Source: CAZLBV01 sp964557845 (GTDB lineage Bacteria; Acidobacteriota; Aminicenantia; Aminicenantales; Aminicenantaceae). From it: a stretch of DNA of 10,254 nt. Of this stretch, positions 1 to 5,733 are shown piece after piece; position 1 is the stretch's first letter; each line of letters begins with the position of its first letter. The stretch is from positions 1-10,254 of the forward strand of contig CAZLBV010000185.1 of NCBI GenBank assembly GCA_964557845.1. The letters run 5' to 3'. The position numbers were made by a program, and so were the translations under genes. A model generated the notes under the pieces. That model saw only the letters and a list, made by a program, of their open reading frames with translations, made no database searches and was not told the DNA's origin.

Positions 1-467
1 CCCATCACAGATTTCATCTCGATCCAGTGACCCAAAAGCATGATGTCGATCAGTGTGGCCAGCTCCCAAAAAAATATTTTTCCGCTCAAACCAAAAATGA
101 CCACGCTGCTGTATGCATAAGAAGTGGTGATGGCGACAGCGATCAGCGTCATCATGCCAGGGGATTTCTTCTTTATTTCAGAGAAGATCCCTTTGAGAAA
201 CGGCCACCCTCCGTATATGAATACAAAAGAAGAAAGAATCCATAAGACATATATATCTCCGGGAAAGCTGAGAGCCTGCTTGAAACCCAGAAAACCTTGG
301 ATCATGGGCGATAGGATCAAAATAGGAATGGTTACGCCTAATGATATCCAGAACCGTTGTCTGTACTCAGCCACCATGTGAGCGTGATGATCTTTGCCTT
401 TATGGTCTTGGTGAGACTTGTCTGATCCGTGATTATTGCCTTCCATGCTTTTGTGATCAGTATGCAT
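1..467 (-). CDS. copB: Copper-translocating P-type ATPase, CopB type, N-terminal part (cut by window edge)
   Basis: This is the N-terminal 155 codons of a P1B-type ATPase; the rest lies beyond base 1. The first 30 residues carry eight histidines (2, 5, 13, 19, 22, 27, 28, 30) and no CxxC heavy-metal-associated domain, as in the CopB (P1B-3) group rather than CopA. Four hydrophobic segments follow (about 39-58, 72-91, 105-126, 132-147). The stretch LLGHWIEMKSVM (144-155) is the family-typical end of the fourth helix. The ion-site CPH motif, the phosphorylated DKTGT and the ATP-binding domain are not in the window. The family pumps copper out of the cytoplasm across the inner membrane using ATP. 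The start is supported by GGAGGT six bases upstream. It is the last gene seen in a minus-strand run with the SHOCT and Spy-like genes, 124 bases from the former. Silver or another soft metal is possible. Confidence 0.93.
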   Translation of the reverse strand, partial: MHTDHKSMEGNNHGSDKSHQDHKGKDHHAHMVAEYRQRFWISLGVTIPILILSPMIQGFLGFKQALSFPGDIYVLWILSSFVFIYGGWPFLKGIFSEIKKKSPGMMTLIAVAITTSYAYSSVVIFGLSGKIFFWELATLIDIMLLGHWIEMKSVM

Positions 468-591
468 TTTATGACCTCCGGATTCTTCTATTTATCCTTT
501 TCAATTCAATCAAATATGCCGGAAATCCGATCGTACCGATGCCGTATTTTCCGAGATTCCTCATTACTGTGCATAATTCAGAAATGAAAGT

Positions 592-816
592 CTAAATTAG
601 ATCTTTTTTTATGTTTTCAAATTCTTCTTTCGATATCTCTCCTCGTGCATACCTTTTCTTCAATATATCCATAGGTGTATCATTTGATTGATTATTTGAG
701 CCGGAGCTGCTTCGATTCGCTAATTTTACTATGAGATAAACAACAATTCCGATAATAATAATCCAGAAAATCCAGCCATACCACATCATTACTCCAAATC
801 CCATATCATGCCACAT
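592..816 (-). CDS. Small SHOCT-domain membrane protein
   Basis: A 74-residue protein with an aromatic and Met-rich N terminus (residues 1-18, including MWHDMGFG), one membrane helix at about 12-31, a polar Ser/Asn linker (35-47) and a C-terminal SHOCT domain (49-74, with the LKKRYARGEISKEEFENIKK signature). SHOCT is a short oligomerisation-type domain of unknown exact role, often at the end of small membrane proteins. Such proteins are commonly found beside copper and silver export genes. The start is supported by a strong AAAAGGAGGG ribosome site five bases before the ATG. It sits between the Spy-like gene (143 bases upstream) and copB (124 bases downstream), all on the minus strand, so a role in copper stress is inferred from position. 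The Met and His residues near the N terminus could bind metal, but this is not shown. Confidence 0.85.
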   Translation of the reverse strand: MWHDMGFGVMMWYGWIFWIIIIGIVVYLIVKLANRSSSGSNNQSNDTPMDILKKRYARGEISKEEFENIKKDLI

Positions 817-959
817 AATTCCCTCCTTTTACCTCATCTTGGTATAATAGTGTCTGCAATCCCCCGGAAAAGACAGATACCCTAATAAACTTGATTCACA
901 GCTTGATCATATTCCAAGGGGTTTTCTTATAGAGTTTACTCACGGCTTCACGCCGCAGC

Positions 960-1502
960 TTACCAATGGAGCATTCCACAGTACGGGCATTTCCATGGGC
1001 CCATTCCGCCCATCATACCGCAGCCCATCATGCTTCCCATCATACCACTCATCATGCCCATACCAGCGCCGCCCATCATGCCGGGGCCCTGTCCCATCAT
1101 TCCCATCATGCCGGGGCCCATTCCCATTCCGAATCCCATATTCCAGTTAAACATCTCCTTCTGTTCATCGGTCAGAACTCCCAAGATGTTGCTTCTGTGT
1201 TCCACGGATTTCTTCAGGAGATCTGCGTAGATTGCGGACATCTCTTCGATTTTAGACTCGATCGTTTTCTGGTCAGCCATATCAGCCATTAAATTGGTCA
1301 GCTCGAGGTTTTTTTCCTGAAGTTTCATCCGGATGGGGATGAGTTCTTTCTGATAATTCAGATTCATTTGCTTGATTTTGGTCATCTGTTCTGATGTCAA
1401 CTGATCAGGATTATTAGCCATCATACCTCTCCCCATCTGAGAAAACAAAGCTGGGGTCAGGGCCAGTACAAGGATGATTGTTAAAACCGCTGTTTTTTTC
1501 AT
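960..1502 (-). CDS. Exported Spy/CpxP-like protein with Met-rich, Cys-containing copper-binding tail
   Basis: A 180-residue exported protein. Residues 1-21 form a signal peptide (Lys-Lys, then a hydrophobic core, then ALFS). The middle part is helical and carries two LTxxQ motifs, LTSEQ at 35-39 and LTDEQ at 110-114, the hallmark of the Spy/CpxP/CnrX-ZraP group of periplasmic stress and metal-sensing proteins. The tail from 121 is extreme: 20 of the last 60 residues are Met, in GMM/GMG repeats, with Cys at 161, 172 and 175 and a terminal CPYCGMLHW. Clustered Met and Cys are soft-metal ligands, so binding of Cu(I) in the periplasm is likely. This is inference supported by the neighbouring copB. 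The ribosome site TAGGAGAG lies six bases before the start. The repeat tail could expand or contract by slippage. It is the first gene of the apparent copper run. Confidence 0.88.
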   Translation of the reverse strand: MKKTAVLTIILVLALTPALFSQMGRGMMANNPDQLTSEQMTKIKQMNLNYQKELIPIRMKLQEKNLELTNLMADMADQKTIESKIEEMSAIYADLLKKSVEHRSNILGVLTDEQKEMFNWNMGFGMGMGPGMMGMMGQGPGMMGGAGMGMMSGMMGSMMGCGMMGGMGPWKCPYCGMLHW

Positions 1503-1871
1503 TATATCTCTCCTAAAAAAAGATCAACCAATATTCAAAGCAAAAAATATGCCATCACATGAGATTGCGGTTCTCCATCTGATTTTATAGAAGCAGGCCC
1601 AGATCTTTTCTATTTAGAGGTTAATTATATTCCTGCTTCACAGGAATATTCTTATAGATAAGGAACATATTTAGGATGGTTGAGCGCGTATTTAGTGCAG
1701 GGTTCCGGACAAGACACTTATCCATTCAGAAAAAAAGTGCCTTATGAATCTTTCAACCTTCTACGGGAACCAAAAAATTTAATGCAAATGTAAAGAGATG
1801 ATAGAAAATATATTTAAAATTGAATAGAATAGAACACCTGAATGGTTTAGATCTAAATATGGAGGGATAAA
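1503..1871. other. Divergent intergenic region between the copper run and the hydrolase operon
   Basis: This 369-base AT-rich stretch separates two divergently transcribed units, so both promoters should lie here. I could not pick a convincing -35/-10 pair for either. It holds a perfect 9-bp inverted repeat (1627-1649), an imperfect 9-bp repeat (1711-1719 with 1735-1743) and an outer 6-bp pair (1678-1683 with 1753-1758). A minus-strand 34-codon ORF (1621-1725) lacks a ribosome site and is not called. The right end carries the ribosome site GGAGGG used by the gene at 1872. Confidence 0.6.
1627..1649. repeat. Perfect 9-bp inverted repeat, possible operator
   Basis: ATATTCCTG (1627-1635) is followed by the 5-base loop CTTCA and the exact reverse complement CAGGAATAT (1641-1649). 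No T-run follows on either strand, so it does not look like a rho-independent terminator. Its place between divergent promoters fits a regulator binding site. It could equally be a palindromic repeat element. No regulator gene is present in the window to match it. Confidence 0.45.
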
Positions 1872-2531
1872 ATGCTAAAGGAATTATATTTTACTTCGGA
1901 TAACATAGATGTTGTTTCCAAAAGGATATACATGAATGCTCTTCGCTACAGTGAAGACCGCCCCTTGGTTTTTAAAAAAGACAAGGCAGGATTACTAATA
2001 GTTGATATGCAGGATTATTTTTTATCTCCCGATTCCCATGCCTTTATACCTTCTTCGCCCACTGTGATGGACCGCATCATTGAATTCAAGGAAATATGTC
2101 AGAACCATGGCATTCCGGTCTTTTTTACCCGGCATATCAATACCCAAAATAATGCCAAAATGTTAGGGAAGTGGTGGAAAGATCTTATTACTACCACTCA
2201 ACCCTTCAGTGAAATATGTTCTGAATTGGATACCTCAGGATGTGAGGTTATTACCAAAACTCAGTATAATGCCTTTTTCAAAACGAGTTTGGAATCATCC
2301 CTCAAAAAATTGAAAATTGAGACCTTGATAGTGACCGGAGTCATGACCAATCTCTGCTGTGAAACCACGGTCAGATCGGCTTTCGTCAGAGGGTTTCAAC
2401 CGCTGCTTCCCATTGATCTGACGGCTGCTTACACCGAGTTTCTCCATATGAGTTCAGTGGTTAACTTAAGCTATGGATTTACTGTTCCAACCTTATCCGG
2501 ACAAATAATCGAAAAAATAGTGAAAGAATGA
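1872..2531 (+). CDS. Isochorismatase-family cysteine hydrolase
   Basis: A 219-residue cytoplasmic protein of the isochorismatase-like fold, which also includes nicotinamidases, N-carbamoylsarcosine amidases and other amide or imide hydrolases. The triad is visible: Asp45 in LLIVDMQDYF (41-50), Lys129 in ITKTQYNAF and the nucleophile Cys162 in GVMTNLCCETT (156-166). The preceding cis-peptide region (VTGVMT) is also typical. About 38 residues precede the first core strand, a longer lead than in minimal family members, and the phrase SPDSHAFIP follows the Asp. The substrate cannot be read from sequence. A nicotinamidase would normally show a metal site of the DxH...H type, which I do not see clearly. 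The start is supported by GGAGGG five bases upstream. Its stop overlaps the next start by four bases (ATGA), indicating translational coupling to the flavoprotein. Confidence 0.9.
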   Translation: MLKELYFTSDNIDVVSKRIYMNALRYSEDRPLVFKKDKAGLLIVDMQDYFLSPDSHAFIPSSPTVMDRIIEFKEICQNHGIPVFFTRHINTQNNAKMLGKWWKDLITTTQPFSEICSELDTSGCEVITKTQYNAFFKTSLESSLKKLKIETLIVTGVMTNLCCETTVRSAFVRGFQPLLPIDLTAAYTEFLHMSSVVNLSYGFTVPTLSGQIIEKIVKE

Positions 2532-3412
2532 GCACAGAAACAACGGTTGCGGTCATAGGGGCGGGTCCTGCAGGACTATCAGCCGCTTTTCAATTAAAAC
2601 GCTTCAGGATTCCCTTTATCCTTTTTGAAAAAGAAAACATGGGCGGATTGTTAAGGAATGCCGGTAATTTGGAAAATTATCCAGGATTCCCTCTTGGCAT
2701 ACCTGGTTGGGAATTGGCGAGGCTTATGAGTTCTCAGGCGGAGAAATTTGGACTGAAGATCATCTATAAAAAGGTCGAAACCATATCATTTCAGGAAGAC
2801 AAATTTTTGATAAATACTTCAGACAGGTTTTTTCTAAGCAGTTTTTTAGTAGTTGCCTCAGGAACTAAAGCCAAAAACTTGGACCATTCCTTTTACCAGG
2901 ATGAAGTCCAAGAAAAGATCTATACAGAAATCCATATTATTCGTACCTTAAAAGATAAAATTATCGGGATCATAGGCGGTGGTGATGCGGCTTTTGATTA
3001 CGCCTTGACCCTATCCGCTAGAAATAAAGTTGTTATCTTCAACCGCTCAAAACATGTGAAGTGTATTCCGGTTCTATTTGAGAGAGTAAAGGAAGCAAAA
3101 AATATCAAATATAAGCCAGCAAGAACATTAAAGGCTATTTACTCCGATAACAATAAGAGACTGCGGGCCATATTTGTTCATGATGGCAATGAGGAGGAAT
3201 ACTGCCTGGATATTCTAGTAACGGCAATTGGAAGGGAACCTGCTGTTGATTTTTTATCGGAACAAATAAGGTCAGAGAAAAGTAGGCTTGAGTCCGAAGG
3301 AAAGCTTTATTTTATAGGAGATGTGAAAAACGGACCGTTCAGACAGCTTGCCATCGCTTCCGGTAATGGTGTGGAATGTGCAATGAAGATAAATAATTTA
3401 ATAAAAACATAA
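2528..3412 (+). CDS. Thioredoxin-reductase-like FAD/NAD(P) oxidoreductase lacking the CxxC
   Basis: A 294-residue flavoprotein with the two-dinucleotide-fold layout of low-molecular-weight thioredoxin reductases. The FAD-binding motif GAGPAG is at 11-16, the GGLLRNAGNLENYPGF loop at 39-54, the SGT link near 111-113, the NAD(P)-binding GGGDAAFDYA at 150-159, the ATG-like TAIGREP at 232-238 and the second FAD motif YFIGDV at 261-266. True thioredoxin reductases have a CATC-type redox pair just before the second nucleotide motif; here that segment (about 131-149) has no cysteine. The protein is therefore closer in logic to ferredoxin/flavodoxin-NADP reductases of the YumC kind, or to other reductases that pass electrons to a partner. 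It overlaps the hydrolase by four bases and sits 26 bases before the radical SAM gene, so it may supply electrons to that enzyme. This role is inferred. Confidence 0.88.
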   Translation: MSTETTVAVIGAGPAGLSAAFQLKRFRIPFILFEKENMGGLLRNAGNLENYPGFPLGIPGWELARLMSSQAEKFGLKIIYKKVETISFQEDKFLINTSDRFFLSSFLVVASGTKAKNLDHSFYQDEVQEKIYTEIHIIRTLKDKIIGIIGGGDAAFDYALTLSARNKVVIFNRSKHVKCIPVLFERVKEAKNIKYKPARTLKAIYSDNNKRLRAIFVHDGNEEEYCLDILVTAIGREPAVDFLSEQIRSEKSRLESEGKLYFIGDVKNGPFRQLAIASGNGVECAMKINNLIKT

Positions 3413-3438
3413 TTCTTGATAAGGTGATCATAAAGCCG

Positions 3439-4398
3439 ATGAGGATCATTTATAAAACCAGATACAGTGAGATCGCGAATGTTTATATTGCTGAGACAGC
3501 GGACGGCCGCAGGGTAGAATTCGTTGAATCGATCCAACCACCATATAATAGAAAAGAAAAATGGGTGTTGATCATCTCTACTTTATTTGGCTGTCCGGTT
3601 GGATGCCCGTTCTGTGATGCGGGAGGAGATTACCGAGGAAAATTGAGCGTTGATGAATTATTGTTTCAGATCGATTTTTTAGTTCGCCAGCGCCATCGAG
3701 ATAAAAACATTGATTGTGATAAATTTAAGATCCAGTTTGCCCGGATGGGGGAACCGGCTTTTAATGAAAACATAATCGATCTTCTCAACCTTTTTAAGCA
3801 AAGGTATAGATTTAGAAGATTTATTCCTTCTATTTCTACAGTGGCGCCGGCAGGATGTGAAGATTTTTTTAAACAACTTTTAGACCTGAGGCATGAAGAA
3901 TACCGCCAGGATTTTCAGCTGCAGTTTTCTTTGCATTCTACTGATGAAGCCTCACGAGATTATCTTGTTCCCGTTAAAAAATGGGATCTCAAGAGGATCG
4001 CAGCCTACGGTGAGATGTTTTTCCGGCCTAATTTCCAGAAGATTGCCTTAAATTTTGCATTATGTGAACAGAGCATAATTGATCCACTAAGATTAAAAAA
4101 ATACTTCGATCCATCAATCTTCATAATCAAGGTCACTCCAGTGAATCCGACCTTCAGAGCTCAGCAGAACAATATCAAGTCGATTCTCTGTCCGGGGAAT
4201 GAGGGTCATGAGATCGTTGATAGACTGAGGAATGCGGGATATGAGGTAATAGTAAGCATAGGAGAACGGGAAGAAAACCGGATCGGGAGCAACTGCGGTC
4301 AGTATATATCCGCCGTATCCCAAAATCCATTTAATTTGAAAAACAGCTACAGCTATGAATTGGAACAGGTGAAAGAGAATAATATAGGATCCATTTGA
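3439..4398 (+). CDS. RlmN-like radical SAM enzyme without RNA-binding N domain or resolving Cys
   Basis: A 319-residue radical SAM protein (from the ATG at 3439). It carries the cluster motif GCPVGCPFCDAG with Cys52, Cys56 and Cys59 (CxxxCxxC), then RMGEPAFN (SAM-binding GGEP-type region), STVAPAG, LQFSLHSTDEASRDYLVPV and, near the C terminus, IGSNCGQY. These match, in order, the landmarks of the 23S rRNA/tRNA adenine-C2 methylase RlmN and of Cfr. Cys286 in NCGQ lines up with the RlmN cysteine that carries the methyl group (Cys355 in E. coli). The residue seven before the first cluster Cys, Cys118 in RlmN, is Ile here. Only about 45 residues precede the cluster, so the N-terminal helix-hairpin-helix domain of RlmN is absent. 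I chose ATG 3439, with AAGGTGA 11-12 bases upstream; an in-frame GTG at 3424 would add five residues. It is the last gene of the operon. Confidence 0.88.
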   Translation: MRIIYKTRYSEIANVYIAETADGRRVEFVESIQPPYNRKEKWVLIISTLFGCPVGCPFCDAGGDYRGKLSVDELLFQIDFLVRQRHRDKNIDCDKFKIQFARMGEPAFNENIIDLLNLFKQRYRFRRFIPSISTVAPAGCEDFFKQLLDLRHEEYRQDFQLQFSLHSTDEASRDYLVPVKKWDLKRIAAYGEMFFRPNFQKIALNFALCEQSIIDPLRLKKYFDPSIFIIKVTPVNPTFRAQQNNIKSILCPGNEGHEIVDRLRNAGYEVIVSIGEREENRIGSNCGQYISAVSQNPFNLKNSYSYELEQVKENNIGSI

Positions 4399-4411
4399 GC
4401 TATGATATATT

Positions 4412-4447
4412 GGCTTGTAATTGAGTGAGACAGATCAATTATTAGCT
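4412..4447 (+). terminator. Possible terminator hairpin after the radical SAM gene
   Basis: TAATTGA (4418-4424) pairs perfectly with TCAATTA (4435-4441) over a 10-base loop. The stem extends with one mismatch and wobble pairs to GGCT (4412-4415) and AGCT (4444-4447). It starts 14 bases after the stop codon. No T-run follows directly, so efficiency is uncertain. Confidence 0.35.
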
Positions 4448-4457
4448 GGCACAACAG

Positions 4458-4476
4458 AAAATTAAATTTTAATTTT
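4458..4476. terminator. AT-only palindrome at the convergent gene ends
   Basis: AAAATTAAA and TTTAATTTT form perfect 9-bp arms around one central T. The palindrome overlaps the stop codon of the DUF3185 gene and lies 60 bases past the radical SAM gene. Read on either strand it ends in a T-run, so it could weakly terminate in both directions. An all-AT stem is weak, and chance in AT-rich DNA is a fair alternative. Confidence 0.3.
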
Positions 4477-4672
4477 GTTTCGGCCGCAAGGCCATGACCA
4501 GACCAACAACCAGAAGGACCACTCCTCCCCCGATCAGAAAAATAGCTTTTTCGCTGGGAGAGCCGGTGACGAATTCTTCCAGTTCAGAAGCAATAGAATC
4601 GGCGGTCTGAAGTCCCCAAATGAGAAGGATAGCGGCCACGATGATAAGTGCAATTCCAACTGCGCGCAGCAT
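4469..4672 (-). CDS. DUF3185 family small membrane protein
   Basis: A 67-residue protein with two membrane helices (about 3-22 and 43-61) joined by a polar loop containing ADSIASELEEFVTGSPSEKA. The loop pattern 'xxxSxxSexxxxfTGsPsekaix' followed by a GGGVVLLVVGL helix is that of the DUF3185 family, whose function is unknown. The gene follows the DUF1328 gene with only two bases between stop and start (TGATCATG), and the ribosome site AGGGGA lies inside the end of that gene, so the two are translationally coupled. Both families are small inner-membrane proteins often seen with envelope or osmotic stress functions; I cannot assign more. Confidence 0.8.
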   Translation of the reverse strand: MLRAVGIALIIVAAILLIWGLQTADSIASELEEFVTGSPSEKAIFLIGGGVVLLVVGLVMALRPKQN

Positions 4673-4674
4673 GA

Positions 4675-4839
4675 TCAGTATCCCCTGGTCAAACGGAAAA
4701 TGAGCGCGATTATAAATAAAACGAGGAAGATAAAGAATAGAATCTTAGCGACTCCGGCCGCAGCCGCGGCAACCCCGGTAAAACCAAAAATCGCTGCGAT
4801 CAAAGCAATAAAGAAAAAAATCAAAATCCAGGCTAACAT
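4675..4839 (-). CDS. DUF1328 (YtjA-like) small membrane protein
   Basis: A 54-residue, highly hydrophobic protein (starts MLAWILIFFFIALIAAIFGF). It has two membrane helices (about 3-22 and 32-48) around the alanine-rich linker TGVAAAAAGVAK, and ends in RLTRGY. Length, the TGVA...AKILFF turn and the layout match the DUF1328/YtjA family of small membrane proteins of unknown function. A good ribosome site, GGAGG, lies five bases before the ATG. It is the first gene of a two-gene unit with the DUF3185 gene. A 7-bp inverted repeat lies 17-40 bases upstream of the start and may be a regulator site or leader hairpin. Confidence 0.85.
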   Translation of the reverse strand: MLAWILIFFFIALIAAIFGFTGVAAAAAGVAKILFFIFLVLFIIALIFRLTRGY

Positions 4840-5192
4840 GTTGTCCTCCACATTATATCCGCTCGATCTATGGCGGATAAATTAATTAAATGCAAATACT
4901 ATGCCAAAATGAGCAAATTCATAACTCTGCTTTGTCTTAAGCGGTTTGCTGGATCTCAATCACGATTTTATATCAAATGGCCAGTTATCGGGTTGATCAC
5001 GTACTTATAAATAAAATACACTACATACTTCTGATATATTATCCTGCGCGACAAGACATTTTCTTTCTGAAAAGGATTCTATCTTGCTGATTATCCTCGC
5101 TTAGGTCTTTTTTTTGTTCAGTCTGTTTTGCTGATATATTTTTGCATTGCTTATATCCATGTAAAAGAAATAATGATCTAATACGCGGTTTT
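4840..5192. other. Intergenic region between DUF1328 promoter side and yoeB end
   Basis: A 353-base AT-rich stretch holding the promoter side of the DUF1328 gene and the downstream side of yoeB, both on the minus strand. I see the inverted repeat at 4856-4879 and a perfect TATAAT (minus strand, 4852-4857). That box sits so close to the ribosome site that it is probably not the promoter. No clear terminator for yoeB and no credible gene were found; open frames here are short and lack ribosome sites. Confidence 0.5.
4856..4879. repeat. 7-bp inverted repeat upstream of the DUF1328 gene
   Basis: TATCCGC (4856-4862) and GCGGATA (4873-4879) are exact reverse complements separated by 10 bases. They lie just upstream of the GGAGG ribosome site on the minus strand. 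The repeat could be an operator or a hairpin in the 5' leader. Confidence 0.4.
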
Positions 5193-5447
5193 TTAATAAT
5201 GCATCCGGAGCTGAATGATAAAGAGAGAATCCTCTTTGAATGTATAAACGATCCGGTGTTCCTCATTAATCCGCCTGGACCAATAGCCGGACAAAGCATG
5301 TTTCAAAGGCTCTGGTTTTCCTTTACCCCTGTAGGGAGATCTTATTATTTCTTTTATGAGGTCATTGATTCTTTTGTGAATACGTTTGTTATGTTTCTGC
5401 CAATAGAGATAATCCTCCCACGCGTGAGTAGAAAATACAATCTTCAA
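5193..5447 (-). CDS. yoeB: YoeB-type ribosome-dependent mRNA interferase toxin
   Basis: An 84-residue RelE-superfamily toxin whose length and catalytic positions match E. coli YoeB exactly. Glu46 and Lys49 lie in KPEPLKH, Arg65 in EEHRIVY, and the C-terminal pair is His83-Tyr84. The WSRRINEEHRIVY block (56-68) is family-diagnostic. YoeB binds the 50S/30S A site and cleaves mRNA during translation, stopping growth when the antitoxin is degraded. All key residues are present and the frame is intact, so the toxin should be active. Its ATG overlaps the yefM stop by four bases (ATGA), giving coupled synthesis with antitoxin first. Confidence 0.95.
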   Translation of the reverse strand: MKIVFSTHAWEDYLYWQKHNKRIHKRINDLIKEIIRSPYRGKGKPEPLKHALSGYWSRRINEEHRIVYTFKEDSLFIIQLRMHY

Positions 5448-5695
5448 TCGAGAAGATCCTTGTCCATTCCATTCCCCTCTTCAATCTCCTTGATCGATTC
5501 CAATAATCGCCGCGCATTACGAGGGCTTTTAAGGAGATAAGATGTTTCCTCCAAAGACTCATAATCCTCCAGCGATATCATCACAACTGCTCTGTCTCTC
5601 CGCTTGGTAATGATCAAAGGATCATGGTCTTCACAGACTTTCTCTATAAGATCAGACAGTTTTTCTCTGGCTTCGGTGTAGGTTTTTGATTTCAT
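5444..5695 (-). CDS. yefM: YefM antitoxin, Phd/YefM family
   Basis: An 83-residue antitoxin, the same size as E. coli YefM. The N-terminal half is the DNA-binding Phd/YefM fold (YTEAREKLSDLIEKV at 6-20, with the conserved Arg10, then ITKRRDRAVVMISLEDYESL). The C-terminal half (about 55-83, SPRNARRLLESIKEIEEG) is the YoeB-wrapping segment. It neutralises YoeB and represses the operon with it. The next in-frame Met is deep in the fold, so the start at 5695 is secure. No Shine-Dalgarno sequence precedes it; the bases up to the ATG are operator. The promoter placement predicts a leader of only about 0-3 bases. Contrast with the strong GGAGG sites elsewhere in the window. Confidence 0.95.
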   Translation of the reverse strand: MKSKTYTEAREKLSDLIEKVCEDHDPLIITKRRDRAVVMISLEDYESLEETSYLLKSPRNARRLLESIKEIEEGNGMDKDLLD

Positions 5696-5721
5696 GATAT
5701 GTACATGATATTGTACATATC
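5696..5721. promoter_or_regulatory. YefM-YoeB operator with two TGTACA cores
   Basis: Perfect 10-bp arms GATATGTACA (5696-5705) and TGTACATATC (5712-5721) flank the 6-base spacer TGATAT. Each arm holds a TGTACA core (5700-5705 and 5712-5717), 12 bp centre to centre. TGTACA is the known core recognised by YefM in E. coli. The site covers the -10 box and abuts the start codon, so binding should block RNA polymerase. Confidence 0.85.
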
Positions 5722-5733
5722 AGTGTTTGTCAA
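5705..5733 (-). promoter_or_regulatory. Sigma70-type promoter of yefM-yoeB
   Basis: On the minus strand a perfect -35 TTGACA (5728-5733) is followed by 17 bases and the -10 TATCAT (5705-5710, five of six consensus). Nine bases separate the -10 from the ATG, so transcription should start within about 0-3 bases of the start codon. A 13-bp palindrome, TGTTTG-T-CAAACA (5724-5736), is laid over the -35 box and may be a second repressor contact. Confidence 0.75.

Noticed and set aside
966..1292. His-rich open frame on the plus strand (108 codons)
   Set aside because: It is the antisense of the Met-rich repeat tail (ATG read backwards gives CAT, His). There is no ribosome site, and the minus-strand gene has a signal peptide and family motifs.
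1621..1725. 34-codon minus-strand ORF in the divergent intergenic region
   Set aside because: It has no ribosome site, no recognisable family, and contains the perfect inverted repeat, which fits regulatory DNA better.
4852..4857. Perfect TATAAT upstream of the DUF1328 gene (minus strand)
   Set aside because: Transcription from it would begin within the ribosome site, and the -35 at the right distance is poor (TTATCC).
5142..5540. 132-codon plus-strand open frame opposite yefM-yoeB
   Set aside because: The minus strand encodes full-length YefM and YoeB with all catalytic residues and an operator.
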